A stretch of DNA of 45,460 bases from an uncultured Actinomycetes bacterium (GCA_903899375.1 CAIUIT010000088.1:1-45460); one strand, 5' to 3'; counted from the first letter of the stretch, positions 29,914 through 40,174 are shown. Notes: generated from the letters alone by a model not told the origin. Made by a program: numbers and translations.

Positions 29914-32601
29914 GTGGCTGTTCTAGATAAAATTCTGCGCGCTGGCGAGGGTCGAGCGATTCGCAACCTAGAGAAGATTGCCCAAGAGGTTAACTCTTGG
30001 GAGTCCAAGGTTCTCGCGCTAAGCGATGAAGAGCTGCGGGCGCAAACTGCGAAATTTCGTGATCGATATGCCGCTGGAGAAGACCTCAACTCCTTGCTCC
30101 CTGAAGCCTTCGCTACCGTCCGTCAGGCTGCAATGCGCACCCTGGGACAACGTCACTATGACGTACAGATTATGGGTGGAGCTGCGCTCCATTTAGGAAA
30201 TATCGCCGAGATGCGTACCGGTGAAGGTAAGACCTTGGTGTCAACTCTCCCCGCCTATCTCAATGCCCTAACAGGCAAAGGCGTTCATGTGGTCACTACA
30301 AATGATTACTTGGCAGAGCGCGATAGCGAGTGGATGGGACGTGTTCATCGTTTTCTAGGATTACGCGTTGGTGTAATTCTCGCGAGTATGACTCCCGCAC
30401 AACGCCGTGAAGCCTATGCAGCCGATATTACCTATGGTACAAACAATGAATTTGGCTTCGACTATCTTCGCGATAACATGGCTTGGTCGTTAGAAGATTG
30501 CGTTCAACGCGAGCACAACTTTGCCATCGTAGATGAAGTTGACTCCATCCTGGTCGATGAAGCCAGAACTCCTCTGATTATTAGCGGACCGGCTGATAAG
30601 GCGACAAAGTGGTACGTTGAATTTGCCAACATCTGTGGCCAATTGCAACGAGATCTCCACTATGAAATTGATGAGAAGAAAAAGACTGTCTCGATTCTAG
30701 AAGAGGGTGTCACTAAGGTTGAGAAGGCTCTGGGAATCGAAAACTTATACGAGGCAGTTAACACGCCTTTAATTGGTTATCTCAACAATGGAATCCGAGC
30801 CAAAGAGTTATTTAAGCGCGATAAAGATTATGTCGTTATGAATGGTGAGCTTCTCATTGTTGATGAGCACACTGGTCGCATGCTCTCTGGACGGCGATAT
30901 GCAGAAGGCCTCCATCAGGCTCTTGAAGCAAAAGAACGCATCGAGATCAAGGATGAGAATCAGACGCTGGCAACCATAACCTTGCAGAACTACTTCCGCC
31001 TTTACGAGAAGCTATCGGGAATGACCGGTACCGCTATGACTGAAGCCGCCGAATTTATGCAGATTTATAAGCTGGGCGTTATTCCCATCCCAACCAACAA
31101 GCCAACTGCTCGTGTCGACTCATCTGATCTCATTTACAAAACCGAGATTGCAAAATTCTTGGCCGTTGCAGACGATATCGCCAAGCGCCACAAGGCTGGC
31201 CAACCTGTTCTGGTAGGTACCGTTTCAGTCGAGAAATCTGAAGAGCTCTCCGCGGTATTGACGCGACGTGGCATAAAGCATGAAGTATTGAATGCGAAGC
31301 AACATGAGCGCGAAGCAGCAGTTATTGCACGTGCTGGAAGCGTCGGCGCTGTCACTGTTGCAACAAATATGGCTGGTCGAGGAACCGACATCATGCTCGG
31401 CGGAAATCCAGAATTTATGGCTGATTTTGAGCTGCAACATCGCGGATTAAACCCCGCCGAAACTCCGCAAGAGTACGAAGCGGCGTGGCCTGCAGAAATT
31501 GCAAAACAGAAAGCTGCCGTTTCTGTAGAACATGAAACCGTTGTCGCTGCAGGAGGTCTTTACGTCCTAGGCACAGAACGTCATGAATCCCGTCGTATCG
31601 ATAATCAGTTGCGTGGTCGCTCAGGTCGCCAAGGCGATCCCGGAGAATCTCGCTTCTATCTTTCTTTGCAAGACGATCTGATGCGTCGTTTCAATTCCGG
31701 ATTAGTTGAACGTTTCCTCGGAGCTGCTGGAATCGCCGATGATGTACCTATCGAATCAAAGATGGTCTCAAATGCAATTCGTTCCGCACAAACTCAGGTT
31801 GAATCGCTGAACTTCGAAATGCGTAAAAATGTCTTGAAGTATGACGATGTCATGAACCGCCAACGCACTGTGGTTTACTCAGAGCGCAGAGAAGTTCTCG
31901 AAGGCGCCGATATCAGCGAACAGGTCAAGAACTTTTTAGAAGACACGATTACCGCATATGTGCAGGGTGCAACTGCCGAGGGTTACCCAGAACAGTGGGA
32001 TCTTAATGCGCTCTTCGTTGCACTTAATGTCTTATATCCATCCTCAATTACGGCGCAATCTATTGCTGCTGAAGTTGGAGGAGTTGCAAATCTTGACGCC
32101 GATCTCGTCCTCAATCGTGTGCTCGAGGACGCGAGGGCTCAGTATTTGGCCCGTGAAGAGTCGCTTACTCCGCCTGTTACCCGCGAGCTAGAACGCAAAG
32201 TGCTGCTCTCTGTACTTGATCACAAGTGGCGCGAGCATCTCTACGAAATGGATTATCTGCAGGAAGGCATTGGCCTGCGTGCTATGGCGCAACGTGATCC
32301 ACTTGTTGAATATCAACGTGAAGGTTACGAGTTATTTGCCGCCATGATGGATGGAATCAAAGAAGAGTTGGTTGGTTTGCTCTTCCATGTCGAGGTTAAC
32401 GTCGAGGCTACCGATGAGAACGGTGCTCCAGTAATCGCGGCGCCAGGACTTGAAGTTCCCGATCAAGCCGAAGTAAGTCAATTGCGCTACACCGCAGCGG
32501 ATGAAGATGGCTCAACCCAACAAAGCGGTGGAACACCTAAGAATGCTCCGTGCCCATGTGGTTCCGGTCGCAAGTACAAGCGCTGTCACGGCGCGGCTTA
32601 A
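29914..32601 (+). CDS. secA: Preprotein translocase ATPase SecA
   Basis: The ATPase motor that drives unfolded preproteins through SecYEG. The 895 residues include the Walker A loop RTGEGKT (101-107), the DEAD-box segment [13 protein letters not shown] around 208-219, the preprotein cross-linking domain, [15 protein letters not shown] in motor domain 2, and [13 protein letters not shown]. The C-terminal zinc tail is intact (C-P-C-G-S-G-R then C-H). By position it is SecA1 (Rv3240c), the essential housekeeping form. Translation starts at GTG 29914 with GAGGG close upstream. The stop is separated by one base from the end of the convergent ppc gene, leaving no room for a conventional terminator. 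Confidence 0.97.
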   Translation: MAVLDKILRAGEGRAIRNLEKIAQEVNSWESKVLALSDEELRAQTAKFRDRYAAGEDLNSLLPEAFATVRQAAMRTLGQRHYDVQIMGGAALHLGNIAEMRTGEGKTLVSTLPAYLNALTGKGVHVVTTNDYLAERDSEWMGRVHRFLGLRVGVILASMTPAQRREAYAADITYGTNNEFGFDYLRDNMAWSLEDCVQREHNFAIVDEVDSILVDEARTPLIISGPADKATKWYVEFANICGQLQRDLHYEIDEKKKTVSILEEGVTKVEKALGIENLYEAVNTPLIGYLNNGIRAKELFKRDKDYVVMNGELLIVDEHTGRMLSGRRYAEGLHQALEAKERIEIKDENQTLATITLQNYFRLYEKLSGMTGTAMTEAAEFMQIYKLGVIPIPTNKPTARVDSSDLIYKTEIAKFLAVADDIAKRHKAGQPVLVGTVSVEKSEELSAVLTRRGIKHEVLNAKQHEREAAVIARAGSVGAVTVATNMAGRGTDIMLGGNPEFMADFELQHRGLNPAETPQEYEAAWPAEIAKQKAAVSVEHETVVAAGGLYVLGTERHESRRIDNQLRGRSGRQGDPGESRFYLSLQDDLMRRFNSGLVERFLGAAGIADDVPIESKMVSNAIRSAQTQVESLNFEMRKNVLKYDDVMNRQRTVVYSERREVLEGADISEQVKNFLEDTITAYVQGATAEGYPEQWDLNALFVALNVLYPSSITAQSIAAEVGGVANLDADLVLNRVLEDARAQYLAREESLTPPVTRELERKVLLSVLDHKWREHLYEMDYLQEGIGLRAMAQRDPLVEYQREGYELFAAMMDGIKEELVGLLFHVEVNVEATDENGAPVIAAPGLEVPDQAEVSQLRYTAADEDGSTQQSGGTPKNAPCPCGSGRKYKRCHGAA

Positions 32602-32602
32602 C

Positions 32603-35239
32603 TCAGCCTGTATTTCTTAGTCCCGCAGCTACTCCGTTAATAGTAAGCAGGAGCGCTCTGCGTATCGTGCTATCTGGGCTTTCACCTTTGCGTACCCGTT
32701 CAAGCAGAGATATTTGCAGCAGGTGTAGTGGTGCTAGATAAGCATCACGCACGCCCAAGGTACGAGCCAGAATCGGCTGATCGCCCAAAATTTCATCTTT
32801 CTGCGTTAAGAGCATGATCTCCGAGACGGTCAGATCGAACTCTTCTTGGATAGTTTTCAGGAAGTGATGCAAGCTCGGATCGACCAGACGGTCGACATAT
32901 TTGCCGGCCATAATTAAGTCAGTTTTAGCCAATGTCATTTCGACATTGGATATGAAAGTTCTAAAGAAGTGCCAATCCTTCAACATGCCAGTTAATACGG
33001 GCAACTGTCCTGCAGTGCGCGCGGCTTTCAAACCAGAGCCCACCCCGAACCAACCAGGGACGATCTGACGCGATTGTGTCCATCCAAAGACCCAAGGAAT
33101 AGCACGGAGGCTTCCTAGCCCGCTAGCGGCATCTGGGCGGCGCGATGGGCGCGAGCCTAAGAAGAGATCACCTAACTGCTCAACAGGAGTCGAGGTGTAG
33201 AAATAGGCAGGGAGATCTGGGTGATCGACCAATTCGCGATATCGGGCAAATGCATTGTCGCTTACAAGGTCCATGCAGGTACTCCACTTTGCCAAATCCT
33301 CTGGGCTCTGGCGCGGGGCGCGATTGAGAACAGTTGCTTCCAGCGCGGCGGCTAAAGTCAGTTCGACATTTTCACGAGCAAGTGCCGGGAGCGCATACTT
33401 ATCTGAAATAACTTCTCCCTGCTCTGTCATCTTTACCTGTCCATCAATGGAACCCCACGGCAAGGCAATGAGAGCGTCGTAGGTAGGACCTCCGCCGCGA
33501 CCAACTGAGCCACCGCGACCATGGAAGAGCCGAAGTTTTACACCATGTTTAATAGCAACGTCGCGCAGCTTGCGTTGAGCTTTATGTATTTCCCATTGCG
33601 ATGTAGCAATACCCGCATCCTTATTTGAGTCGGAGTAGCCGAGCATGACCTCTTGCACATCGTGGCGACTCTTTACAATTTCGCGGTACTTGGGATCAGA
33701 GAGCAAGAGATCCAAGATGGTATCTGCGGCACGTAATTCTGCGACTGTTTCTAAAAGTGGCGCAAATCCAACCTTAGAGTGACCTCCCACAACCAGACCT
33801 GCATATGTTGCGATTTCCACGGCAGCAAGGACATCAGTATGCGTTTTTGTCATCGAAATAATGTAAGTCTCAATGACTTCCGGGCCGAACTTGATAATTA
33901 AATCATTGATGGTTTTAAAGGTATCAATAGTGTTCTGCGCCTGCGCATCTACCGAGTCTGGGTTAGCCTCTAATTGGGCCAGGGCGTGATGATGAGCATC
34001 GGAATGTTCGCGGATATCCATGGTTGCATGAGTGAGCCCAAAAGTTGAAACCGATCGAATCACTCGCTCTAATAGTCCATGTGCAATAAGTTCACCTTTA
34101 TGTGCCAGCAATGAGTCGCGCATGAGTATCAGGTCGGCCAATAGTTCGGCGGTATTTTCATAATCACGACCCTCTTGGTGAGGCGCATTAGCCGCGTGAC
34201 GGCGCTGCGTAAGAATCAATCGATGTCGGATCGCAGTTGCCTTTAGCCGATATGGCTCTTCGACATTAAGGCGGCGAAAGCGAGCTTCGATCTCTGGGAG
34301 GTTATCTAAATCTCGAGCAACCGAATCTTGCAAATCTTGAGAGGCGCCAGCGATACGTGTCGATACCGAGAGCGCTTGGCGAAGCGGATCAAGCGCCGCC
34401 AACATGGCGCGAATGAAGTGGCCAATCTGTAGCGTGATCGCATCACGAGTTATTGCTGCGGTGATATTTGGATTTCCATCACGGTCTCCACCGATCCACG
34501 TTCCAAAGGAGAGTGGGCGAGCAGTAGGAGAGATAGTGACCCCTAAGCGCGATAATTCGCGAGCAAAATCATCCAATACATCAGGAACGGTCATTGAGAA
34601 GAGGTCATCGAGGTAATACAGCGCATTTACTGCTTCATCGAGGGGTTCTGGTCGGCCCAGTCGAAGTTCATCTGTCTGCCATAAGAGATCGACGGTTTCG
34701 GCCAAACCTCGTTCTTGAAGCGAACTTTTATTATCATCGAGCAATTGCGCAATCGTTCCTAACTTACTTAAAACCGAACGTCGAGCTGCCTCAGTAGGGT
34801 GCGCCGTGAAGACTGGCCGTACCGAAAATTCATCCATCCATTTCTGTAAATCTTCTTCTGTGATCTCGTGTCCGCTCTGCTGCGCTTGGATGATTCTGTC
34901 AACCGCTCTGGAGATCCACGAGCCACTTGCCTCACGCTCATCGTGCAGAACTCGCGCACGGTGAACTTGTTCCGCCACATTGGCCAGATGAAAGTAGGTG
35001 CTGAAGGCGCGAACAAGTTGCACGCTATCTTCAACAGAGAGGTCAGAGAGAATTTCCTCGCCGCCACCTTCGCGAACGGCTTTGCGAACAGACTCGACCA
35101 AGGCCAACAAACCGGCGCCTTCTTGGCGCACGAGCGTCTCTCCAAGTAATTCACCGAGTTTGCGCACATCACTGCGCAGGGCTTGGTCATCGCGTGCGAT
35201 ATAACTTTTCGGATCGCCGGCTACGTTGGGATTGCTCAT
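32603..35239 (-). CDS. ppc: Phosphoenolpyruvate carboxylase
   Basis: Anaplerotic enzyme joining PEP and bicarbonate to oxaloacetate. The 878 residues contain both catalytic signatures: FTAHPTEAARR with H147, and GYSDSNKDAGIATSQW near 540 with the conserved Lys. The glycine-rich loop FHGRGGSVGRGGGP follows near 580. The C-terminal ends with the family tail GVAAGLRNTG, whose carboxy-terminal Gly lies in the active site. A strong Shine-Dalgarno GGAGGT lies 9 bases before the ATG. The gene is divergent from mfd across a 159-base spacer, the longest in the window, and convergent with secA. Confidence 0.97.
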   Translation of the reverse strand: MSNPNVAGDPKSYIARDDQALRSDVRKLGELLGETLVRQEGAGLLALVESVRKAVREGGGEEILSDLSVEDSVQLVRAFSTYFHLANVAEQVHRARVLHDEREASGSWISRAVDRIIQAQQSGHEITEEDLQKWMDEFSVRPVFTAHPTEAARRSVLSKLGTIAQLLDDNKSSLQERGLAETVDLLWQTDELRLGRPEPLDEAVNALYYLDDLFSMTVPDVLDDFARELSRLGVTISPTARPLSFGTWIGGDRDGNPNITAAITRDAITLQIGHFIRAMLAALDPLRQALSVSTRIAGASQDLQDSVARDLDNLPEIEARFRRLNVEEPYRLKATAIRHRLILTQRRHAANAPHQEGRDYENTAELLADLILMRDSLLAHKGELIAHGLLERVIRSVSTFGLTHATMDIREHSDAHHHALAQLEANPDSVDAQAQNTIDTFKTINDLIIKFGPEVIETYIISMTKTHTDVLAAVEIATYAGLVVGGHSKVGFAPLLETVAELRAADTILDLLLSDPKYREIVKSRHDVQEVMLGYSDSNKDAGIATSQWEIHKAQRKLRDVAIKHGVKLRLFHGRGGSVGRGGGPTYDALIALPWGSIDGQVKMTEQGEVISDKYALPALARENVELTLAAALEATVLNRAPRQSPEDLAKWSTCMDLVSDNAFARYRELVDHPDLPAYFYTSTPVEQLGDLFLGSRPSRRPDAASGLGSLRAIPWVFGWTQSRQIVPGWFGVGSGLKAARTAGQLPVLTGMLKDWHFFRTFISNVEMTLAKTDLIMAGKYVDRLVDPSLHHFLKTIQEEFDLTVSEIMLLTQKDEILGDQPILARTLGVRDAYLAPLHLLQISLLERVRKGESPDSTIRRALLLTINGVAAGLRNTG

Positions 35240-35330
35240 GCTCGCGTTACCTCCGCGGAATTAAAGAAGCGTTGCGGCCCACACCGGCGGGGGCTTGTTT
35301 CAGGGGTAAATCATCCCACCCTCAGAGGGC

Positions 35331-35336
35331 TAGAAT
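35331..35336 (+). promoter_or_regulatory. Possible -10 box (TAGAAT) of the mfd promoter
   Basis: TAGAAT lies 62 bases before the mfd ATG; no good -35 is seen at 16-18 bases. If used, the transcript would start near 35343, just before a stable hairpin. Confidence 0.4.
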
Positions 35337-35338
35337 TC

Positions 35339-35350
35339 ACTTAATTAAGT
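35339..35350. repeat. 12-bp perfect palindrome in the ppc-mfd spacer
   Basis: ACTTAATTAAGT is a perfect inverted repeat located at the predicted mfd transcription start, two bases after the TAGAAT box. It could be an operator; the factor is unknown. Confidence 0.45.
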
Positions 35351-35351
35351 A

Positions 35352-35376
35352 CCCCCATCTCTTCGGAAATTGGGGG
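35352..35376 (+). promoter_or_regulatory. Hairpin with UUCG tetraloop in the mfd leader
   Basis: Five C's plus ATCTC (35352-35361) pair with GAAAT (35366-35370) plus T and five G's around a TTCG loop (35362-35365), allowing one mismatch and one bulge. CTTTTGG follows, so it resembles a weak intrinsic terminator or attenuator on the plus strand, 22 bases before the mfd start. No plus-strand gene ends nearby, so it most likely acts within the mfd leader. Confidence 0.5.
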
Positions 35377-35398
35377 CTTTTGGCGTGGGGAGGTAGGC

Positions 35399-38300
35399 AT
35401 GAGCACTCTGCTGCGCGCCTTCTCTGACATTGAGATCGATCAATCAGCCGAGCACCTGGCTGCTCCCTCTTCGGCGACTGGATTACTGCTAGCCGCGCGT
35501 AGCGAACGCTCACCTTTGATCGTGGTTACTGCCTCTTCCCGGCGAGCGAGCGAGCTGCAGGATGAACTGGAAACATATTTAGGCCCTAATTGCGTCGTCG
35601 AACTTCCTCCGTGGGAGACCTTGCCCCACGAAAAACTCAGTCCCAAGAGTGACACTGTGGCCACTCGCATAAAGGTGCTCTCAACTTTAGAGAGCGCCAG
35701 AGTGATCGTTACGTCGGTGCGAGCGTTGATTCAACCGGTCGCCCCTCAAGAGATTGCGCTCGTGACCCTCGATATCGAGCAAGAGATTGTCATGAGCGAT
35801 TTAATCTCGCACTTAGTTCTTCTGGGCTACACCAGATCCGATCTGGTGGAAAGACGTGGAGACTTTGCAGTTCGCGGAGGAATTCTCGATCTCTTTCTAC
35901 CTGATCAAGATCATCCCATCCGAATTGATTTCTTCGGAGATCAGATTGAAGAAATTGCTTGGTTTACCGTGGCAGATCAACGCACCTTTGAACCGGTAAC
36001 GGGGCAGGTAACGATCTATCCCTGTCGCGAAATATTGCTCACTCCCACCATCAAGGAGCGCGCTCGCTACCTGACCACGGTATTCCCGGAAGTTGCAGAG
36101 TTGACTGCAAAATTAGCTGAAGGAATGTATGTCGACGGTATGGAGTCTTTGCAGGGTCTGCTTAGAAGTGATCTCACCTCGATTGTGGATTTGCTTCCTG
36201 CTAACTTTCAAATTGTTCTGATCGATGAACCGCGGATCAATTCTCGCGCACTGGATTTAGTGGCGACAAATCAGGAATTCCTCGACGCTTCATGGTCGAA
36301 TGCGGCTCACGGGGCAGAGGCTCCAATCAACCTCACTGCAGAACTGGCTGGCGGTGGATATTTCACGCTCAACCAACTGCGAGAACGCGCAAATCATTGG
36401 ACTTCGATCGATCCTTATTCCAGTGAGTTCTCTGTGGGTGAACAAAGTATCCCTTTGCAGGGGGTTCCTGAATACAAGGGCCACAGCGAGGGTTTGATCG
36501 CCGATTTACAAGAGTGGCTCACCGAGAAGTACCTCCTGGTGTTTACTGCAGCGGGACCTGGGATAGTTGAACGTTATGCCAAGCTCTTTCAACAAGCTGG
36601 GCTCCCGGTACGTCTACTTAAAAATATTTCGTCGGGGCTCACTCGTGATGCTATCTACGTAATAGCCACCCCCATCGAACACGGCTTTATATCGCACGAG
36701 TTCAAAAGTGCGCTCATTACCGAGAAAGATATAACCGGAGTTCGCAGTTCCAATAAAGATCAAGCCCGCATGCCATCACGCCGGAAGAAAGCTATTGACC
36801 CAATCGAACTTAAAGCCGGAGATTATGTTGTTCACGAACAGCATGGCGTGGGCCAATATATCGAACTCGTAGCGCGCACGGTTGCGGGAGTATCGCGCGA
36901 GTACTTGGTTATTGAGTACGCCGCATCTAAGAGAGGACAACCAGGGGATCGGTTGTTTGTTCCGACAGATACTCTCGAGCAGGTCACCAAATATGTAGGA
37001 GGAGAAGCGCCAACTGTTCACCGAATCGGGGGAGCTGATTGGCAGAACACCAAGCGCAAGGCGCGCAAGGCGGTTAAACAGATCGCTGCCGAATTGATTC
37101 AGTTATACGCAGCGAGAATGAGCGCACCGGGCTTCGCATTCTCGCAAGACACCTCGTGGCAGAGAGAGCTAGAAGCCGCATTCCCATTCGTCGAGACGAT
37201 TGATCAGCTCTCCACTATTGATGAAGTGAAGCGCGATATGGAGCGCAGCCATCCCATGGATCGAATTATCTGTGGCGATGTGGGATACGGAAAAACTGAG
37301 ATTGCCATTCGGGCTGCCTTCAAAGCAGTCCAAGATGCCAAGCAGGTTGCAGTATTAGTTCCAACGACGTTGCTGGTGCAGCAACACCTCAAGACTTTCT
37401 CAGAACGCTACGCCGGATTCCCAGTTCGAATAGCCGGGCTCTCGCGTTTCAACACCACCAAGGAGTCGAAGGAAGTTCTCGCAGGGCTAGCTAATGGCAG
37501 CATTGACATTGTAATCGGCACCCATCGCTTACTCTCCAAAGATGTGATCTTCAGAGATCTAGGATTAGTTATTGTCGATGAGGAGCAACGCTTTGGTGTT
37601 GAGCATAAAGAGGAGTTGAAGAAGGCACGAACGAATATTGATGTGTTATCAATGTCGGCGACCCCCATTCCTCGCACCCTGGAGATGGCTATTACAGGTA
37701 TTCGCGAGATGTCTAATATAACAACGCCCCCAGAAGAACGTCATCCTGTGCTTACTTACGTGGGACCCTATGACGAAAAGCAAGTGACCGCTGCGCTACA
37801 CCGCGAGTTGTTAAGAGATGGACAGATCTTCTTTCTTCACAATCGAGTTGAAAGTATCGATCGCGTTGCACTTCGCCTAAAAGAGTTAGTGCCAGAAGCG
37901 CGGATACGAGTGGCTCACGGACAGATGGGCGAGCGCGAACTAGAAGAAGTAATTTTGGGATTTTGGCAACGCGATTTCGATATCTTGGTTTGTACGACCA
38001 TTATTGAGAGCGGAATTGATATTCCCAATGCCAACACTCTCATCGTAGATCGTGCTGATTCTTTCGGACTTTCCCAACTCCATCAACTGCGTGGTCGCGT
38101 AGGGCGCGGGCGCGAGCGCGCTTATTCATATTTCTTGTACTCGCCCGACAAGCCACTCACTGAAGTGGCTCATGATCGACTCACCACAATTGCCACAAAC
38201 ACCGACCTAGGCTCTGGGATGCAAGTTGCGCTCAAGGATCTAGAGATTCGCGGTGCTGGAAATATGCTTGGGGGAGAGCAGTCGGGCCATATCGCCGAGG

Positions 38301-38833
38301 TGGGTTTTGATCTTTATATGCGCATGGTTGGCGAAGCGGTAGAAGACTTTAAGGTGGGATATGTGGATGTGAATCCCCGCGTTAAAGAGTGCAAGGTTGA
38401 ATTACCAATTACGGCGCATCTACCGGTTGAGTATGTTCCTTCAGAGCGGTTGCGACTAGATCTCTATCGCCGTCTCGCTGATTGTGTAGATAGTGCGGGT
38501 CTGGGCGCGATCGTTGATGAATTGCAGGATCGCTTTGGTGAACTTCCTGAACCCGCACGCAGCCTTATAGAAGTAGCACGCGTACGCACCTTGGCTAAAG
38601 CAAAGAATTTAACCGAGGTGGTCTGGCAAGGAAAGTTCCTTAAGGTGGCTCCGATAGTGCTTCCTGAGTCTGCCCAACTGCGCCTGCTTCGGATTTATCC
38701 CGGCAGCCTTGTGAAACAGGCAACATCGAGCCTGCTGGTCGCCCGAGATTCCGCCCCAAATTGGCTAGAAAATGCCTCGGTAGGCGATACTTCTGTCCTG
38801 TCTTGGACTATCGAAGTCCTGCACAATCTCTAG
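35399..38833 (+). CDS. mfd: Transcription-repair coupling factor Mfd
   Basis: A DNA translocase that removes RNA polymerase stalled at lesions and recruits UvrA. The 1144 residues show the UvrB-homology region with PPWETLPHEKLSPK near 63-76 and RGDFAVRGGILDLFLP near 156-171. The RNA polymerase-interacting domain begins near 476 (AGDYVVHEQHGVGQY). The RecG-like helicase has Walker A GDVGYGKTE near 626-634 and DEEQ near 727-730, then GRVGRGRERAYSYF. The C-terminal TRCF domain is present. The gene opens the conserved mfd-mazG-eno-divIC-DUF501-ppx block (Rv1020-Rv1026). A Shine-Dalgarno GGGGAGG precedes the ATG, downstream of a leader hairpin. Confidence 0.97.
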   Translation: MSTLLRAFSDIEIDQSAEHLAAPSSATGLLLAARSERSPLIVVTASSRRASELQDELETYLGPNCVVELPPWETLPHEKLSPKSDTVATRIKVLSTLESARVIVTSVRALIQPVAPQEIALVTLDIEQEIVMSDLISHLVLLGYTRSDLVERRGDFAVRGGILDLFLPDQDHPIRIDFFGDQIEEIAWFTVADQRTFEPVTGQVTIYPCREILLTPTIKERARYLTTVFPEVAELTAKLAEGMYVDGMESLQGLLRSDLTSIVDLLPANFQIVLIDEPRINSRALDLVATNQEFLDASWSNAAHGAEAPINLTAELAGGGYFTLNQLRERANHWTSIDPYSSEFSVGEQSIPLQGVPEYKGHSEGLIADLQEWLTEKYLLVFTAAGPGIVERYAKLFQQAGLPVRLLKNISSGLTRDAIYVIATPIEHGFISHEFKSALITEKDITGVRSSNKDQARMPSRRKKAIDPIELKAGDYVVHEQHGVGQYIELVARTVAGVSREYLVIEYAASKRGQPGDRLFVPTDTLEQVTKYVGGEAPTVHRIGGADWQNTKRKARKAVKQIAAELIQLYAARMSAPGFAFSQDTSWQRELEAAFPFVETIDQLSTIDEVKRDMERSHPMDRIICGDVGYGKTEIAIRAAFKAVQDAKQVAVLVPTTLLVQQHLKTFSERYAGFPVRIAGLSRFNTTKESKEVLAGLANGSIDIVIGTHRLLSKDVIFRDLGLVIVDEEQRFGVEHKEELKKARTNIDVLSMSATPIPRTLEMAITGIREMSNITTPPEERHPVLTYVGPYDEKQVTAALHRELLRDGQIFFLHNRVESIDRVALRLKELVPEARIRVAHGQMGERELEEVILGFWQRDFDILVCTTIIESGIDIPNANTLIVDRADSFGLSQLHQLRGRVGRGRERAYSYFLYSPDKPLTEVAHDRLTTIATNTDLGSGMQVALKDLEIRGAGNMLGGEQSGHIAEVGFDLYMRMVGEAVEDFKVGYVDVNPRVKECKVELPITAHLPVEYVPSERLRLDLYRRLADCVDSAGLGAIVDELQDRFGELPEPARSLIEVARVRTLAKAKNLTEVVWQGKFLKVAPIVLPESAQLRLLRIYPGSLVKQATSSLLVARDSAPNWLENASVGDTSVLSWTIEVLHNL

Positions 38834-38843
38834 GGAGTCCCGA

Positions 38844-39473
38844 GTGAAGAAGATAATTGCTGGCGTCATTGGCGCATTGGTCGTAGCGGGTGCCGGAGCG
38901 GGCCTTTGGTTCTTTCTCGATTCATCGGTAGCGGCGGCCACAGTTGGCAAGGTTAAAATAAGCGCCAGCCAAGTTGATGGCACTGTTAAAGCGATTATCG
39001 CTGAACGAAAGACAGTTTCAACTTCTGGCATGCAACTCGCATTCGGTGCTGCACTCACCGCCGAATCCCTCAACTATTACATTATTTCGCATCTCTTGGC
39101 TGATACCGCAGCTGCTAACAACATTGTCGTGACAGATGCACAGGTCAGCACACGTGCAGCCGATATCTTGAAGCAACAGGGAAGCGCAACGAAACTAAAG
39201 ATGGGTGAAGTTTCATCCAGCATGGCTAGCAAAGATTTCCCTGGCTATGTACGCGAAATCCTTTATGTTGAAGCGTTGACCAAGATTGTCGAAGCACAAG
39301 GTACTGCCGTTGCGAATTCAGGAACTGCAGTTCAATCATTGGTTCGGGCAGTGGCGCTTAAAGAGGGCGTAACTGTAAACGCAAAGTACGGCACATGGGA
39401 TTCAGCACAGGTAACTGTCGCCCCACCAGGTGCGGCTTCAACGACCAATCCGACACCAGCGCCAACAAAGTAG
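38844..39473 (+). CDS. SurA N-terminal-like membrane-anchored protein
   Basis: A 209-residue protein with an uncleaved or cleaved N-terminal hydrophobic segment (4-25, KKIIAGVIGALVVAGAGAGL) and an extracytoplasmic helical region. VGKVKISASQVDGTVKAI (about 35-52) is the typical opening of SurA/PrsA-type chaperone N-domains. There is no rotamase (parvulin) domain; the protein ends in a Pro/Thr-rich tail (PGAASTTNPTPAPTK). No lipobox cysteine is seen. Such a gene is common between mfd and mazG in actinobacteria, where it may be an envelope chaperone; this is inference. Start GTG 38844 with GGGAG near 38833, just 10 bases after the mfd stop. Confidence 0.75.
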   Translation: MKKIIAGVIGALVVAGAGAGLWFFLDSSVAAATVGKVKISASQVDGTVKAIIAERKTVSTSGMQLAFGAALTAESLNYYIISHLLADTAAANNIVVTDAQVSTRAADILKQQGSATKLKMGEVSSSMASKDFPGYVREILYVEALTKIVEAQGTAVANSGTAVQSLVRAVALKEGVTVNAKYGTWDSAQVTVAPPGAASTTNPTPAPTK

Positions 39474-39486
39474 TTCCTACGCGATC

Positions 39487-40152
39487 ATGACCTCTGAGCT
39501 GGTTCGACTGCAAGAGGTCATGCATCGGTTGCGTTCCCCAGGGGGTTGTCCGTGGGATGCAGAGCAGACCCATGAATCTTTATTAAAATATCTGCTGGAA
39601 GAATCATATGAATTTTCCGAAGCGGTGGATGAGAAAGATCGTGTAGCAATGCGCGAAGAACTTGGTGATGTTTTGCTTCAGGTCTACTTTCACGCCGCGA
39701 TTGCAGAAGAAGATTCGCAAGATCCATTTTCCATAGATGATGTCGCTCGAGGCATTGCAGATAAATTAATCCGCCGCCATCCACATGTTTTTACAGACTC
39801 CGAGGTGACCTTCGATGATGTCTTGGAGAATTGGGAAAAACAGAAGCGTGAGGAGAAAGGCCGGACTTCAGCGACTGATGGCGTCCCACTAGCCCAGCCG
39901 GCAATGGCACTTGCCGCCAAATTGATCTATCGGGCAGATAAGTATGGGTATTCACTTCCTGTTGCCCATCCCGTCACAATCGCAAGCGATACTGACGAGG
40001 CGCAGTTGGGTGTGCTACTCCTTGGAATCATTGATCAGGCACAGAAGCTAGGGATTGACGCCGAAATAGCGCTACGAACGGCTACCAAAAGCTATATCAC
40101 TGCGATCCACGACCATGAAACGCAGGCGAAGCCTTGGGAATCCACTCGCTAG
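39487..40152 (+). CDS. mazG: MazG nucleoside triphosphate pyrophosphohydrolase
   Basis: A 221-residue all-alpha NTP pyrophosphatase that hydrolyses (d)NTPs, including aberrant or oxidised ones, to monophosphates. The family start LRSPGGCPWDAEQTHESLLK is at 13-32, and the magnesium-binding EExxE/ExxD pattern is seen in LLEESYEFSEAVDEKD and REELGDVLLQVYFHA. The C-terminal part is shorter and less conserved than in E. coli MazG, as in Rv1021. ATG 39487 is chosen because MTSELVRLQEVM fits homologues; an in-frame codon at 39430 lies inside the previous gene. The lipoprotein lpqU, between mazG and eno in M. tuberculosis, is absent. Confidence 0.92.
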   Translation: MTSELVRLQEVMHRLRSPGGCPWDAEQTHESLLKYLLEESYEFSEAVDEKDRVAMREELGDVLLQVYFHAAIAEEDSQDPFSIDDVARGIADKLIRRHPHVFTDSEVTFDDVLENWEKQKREEKGRTSATDGVPLAQPAMALAAKLIYRADKYGYSLPVAHPVTIASDTDEAQLGVLLLGIIDQAQKLGIDAEIALRTATKSYITAIHDHETQAKPWESTR

Positions 40153-40174
40153 AATTAGGTAGTGACTTTATTAG

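Noticed and set aside
34768-35190. 140-residue open frame in another frame of ppc
   Set aside because: The overlapping ppc frame has intact catalytic motifs; this one has skewed composition and no homology I recognise.
35352-35385. Intrinsic terminator of an upstream plus-strand gene
   Set aside because: The nearest upstream plus-strand gene is secA, which ends 2.7 kb earlier beyond ppc; the T-run is only four bases. It is better described as an mfd leader hairpin.
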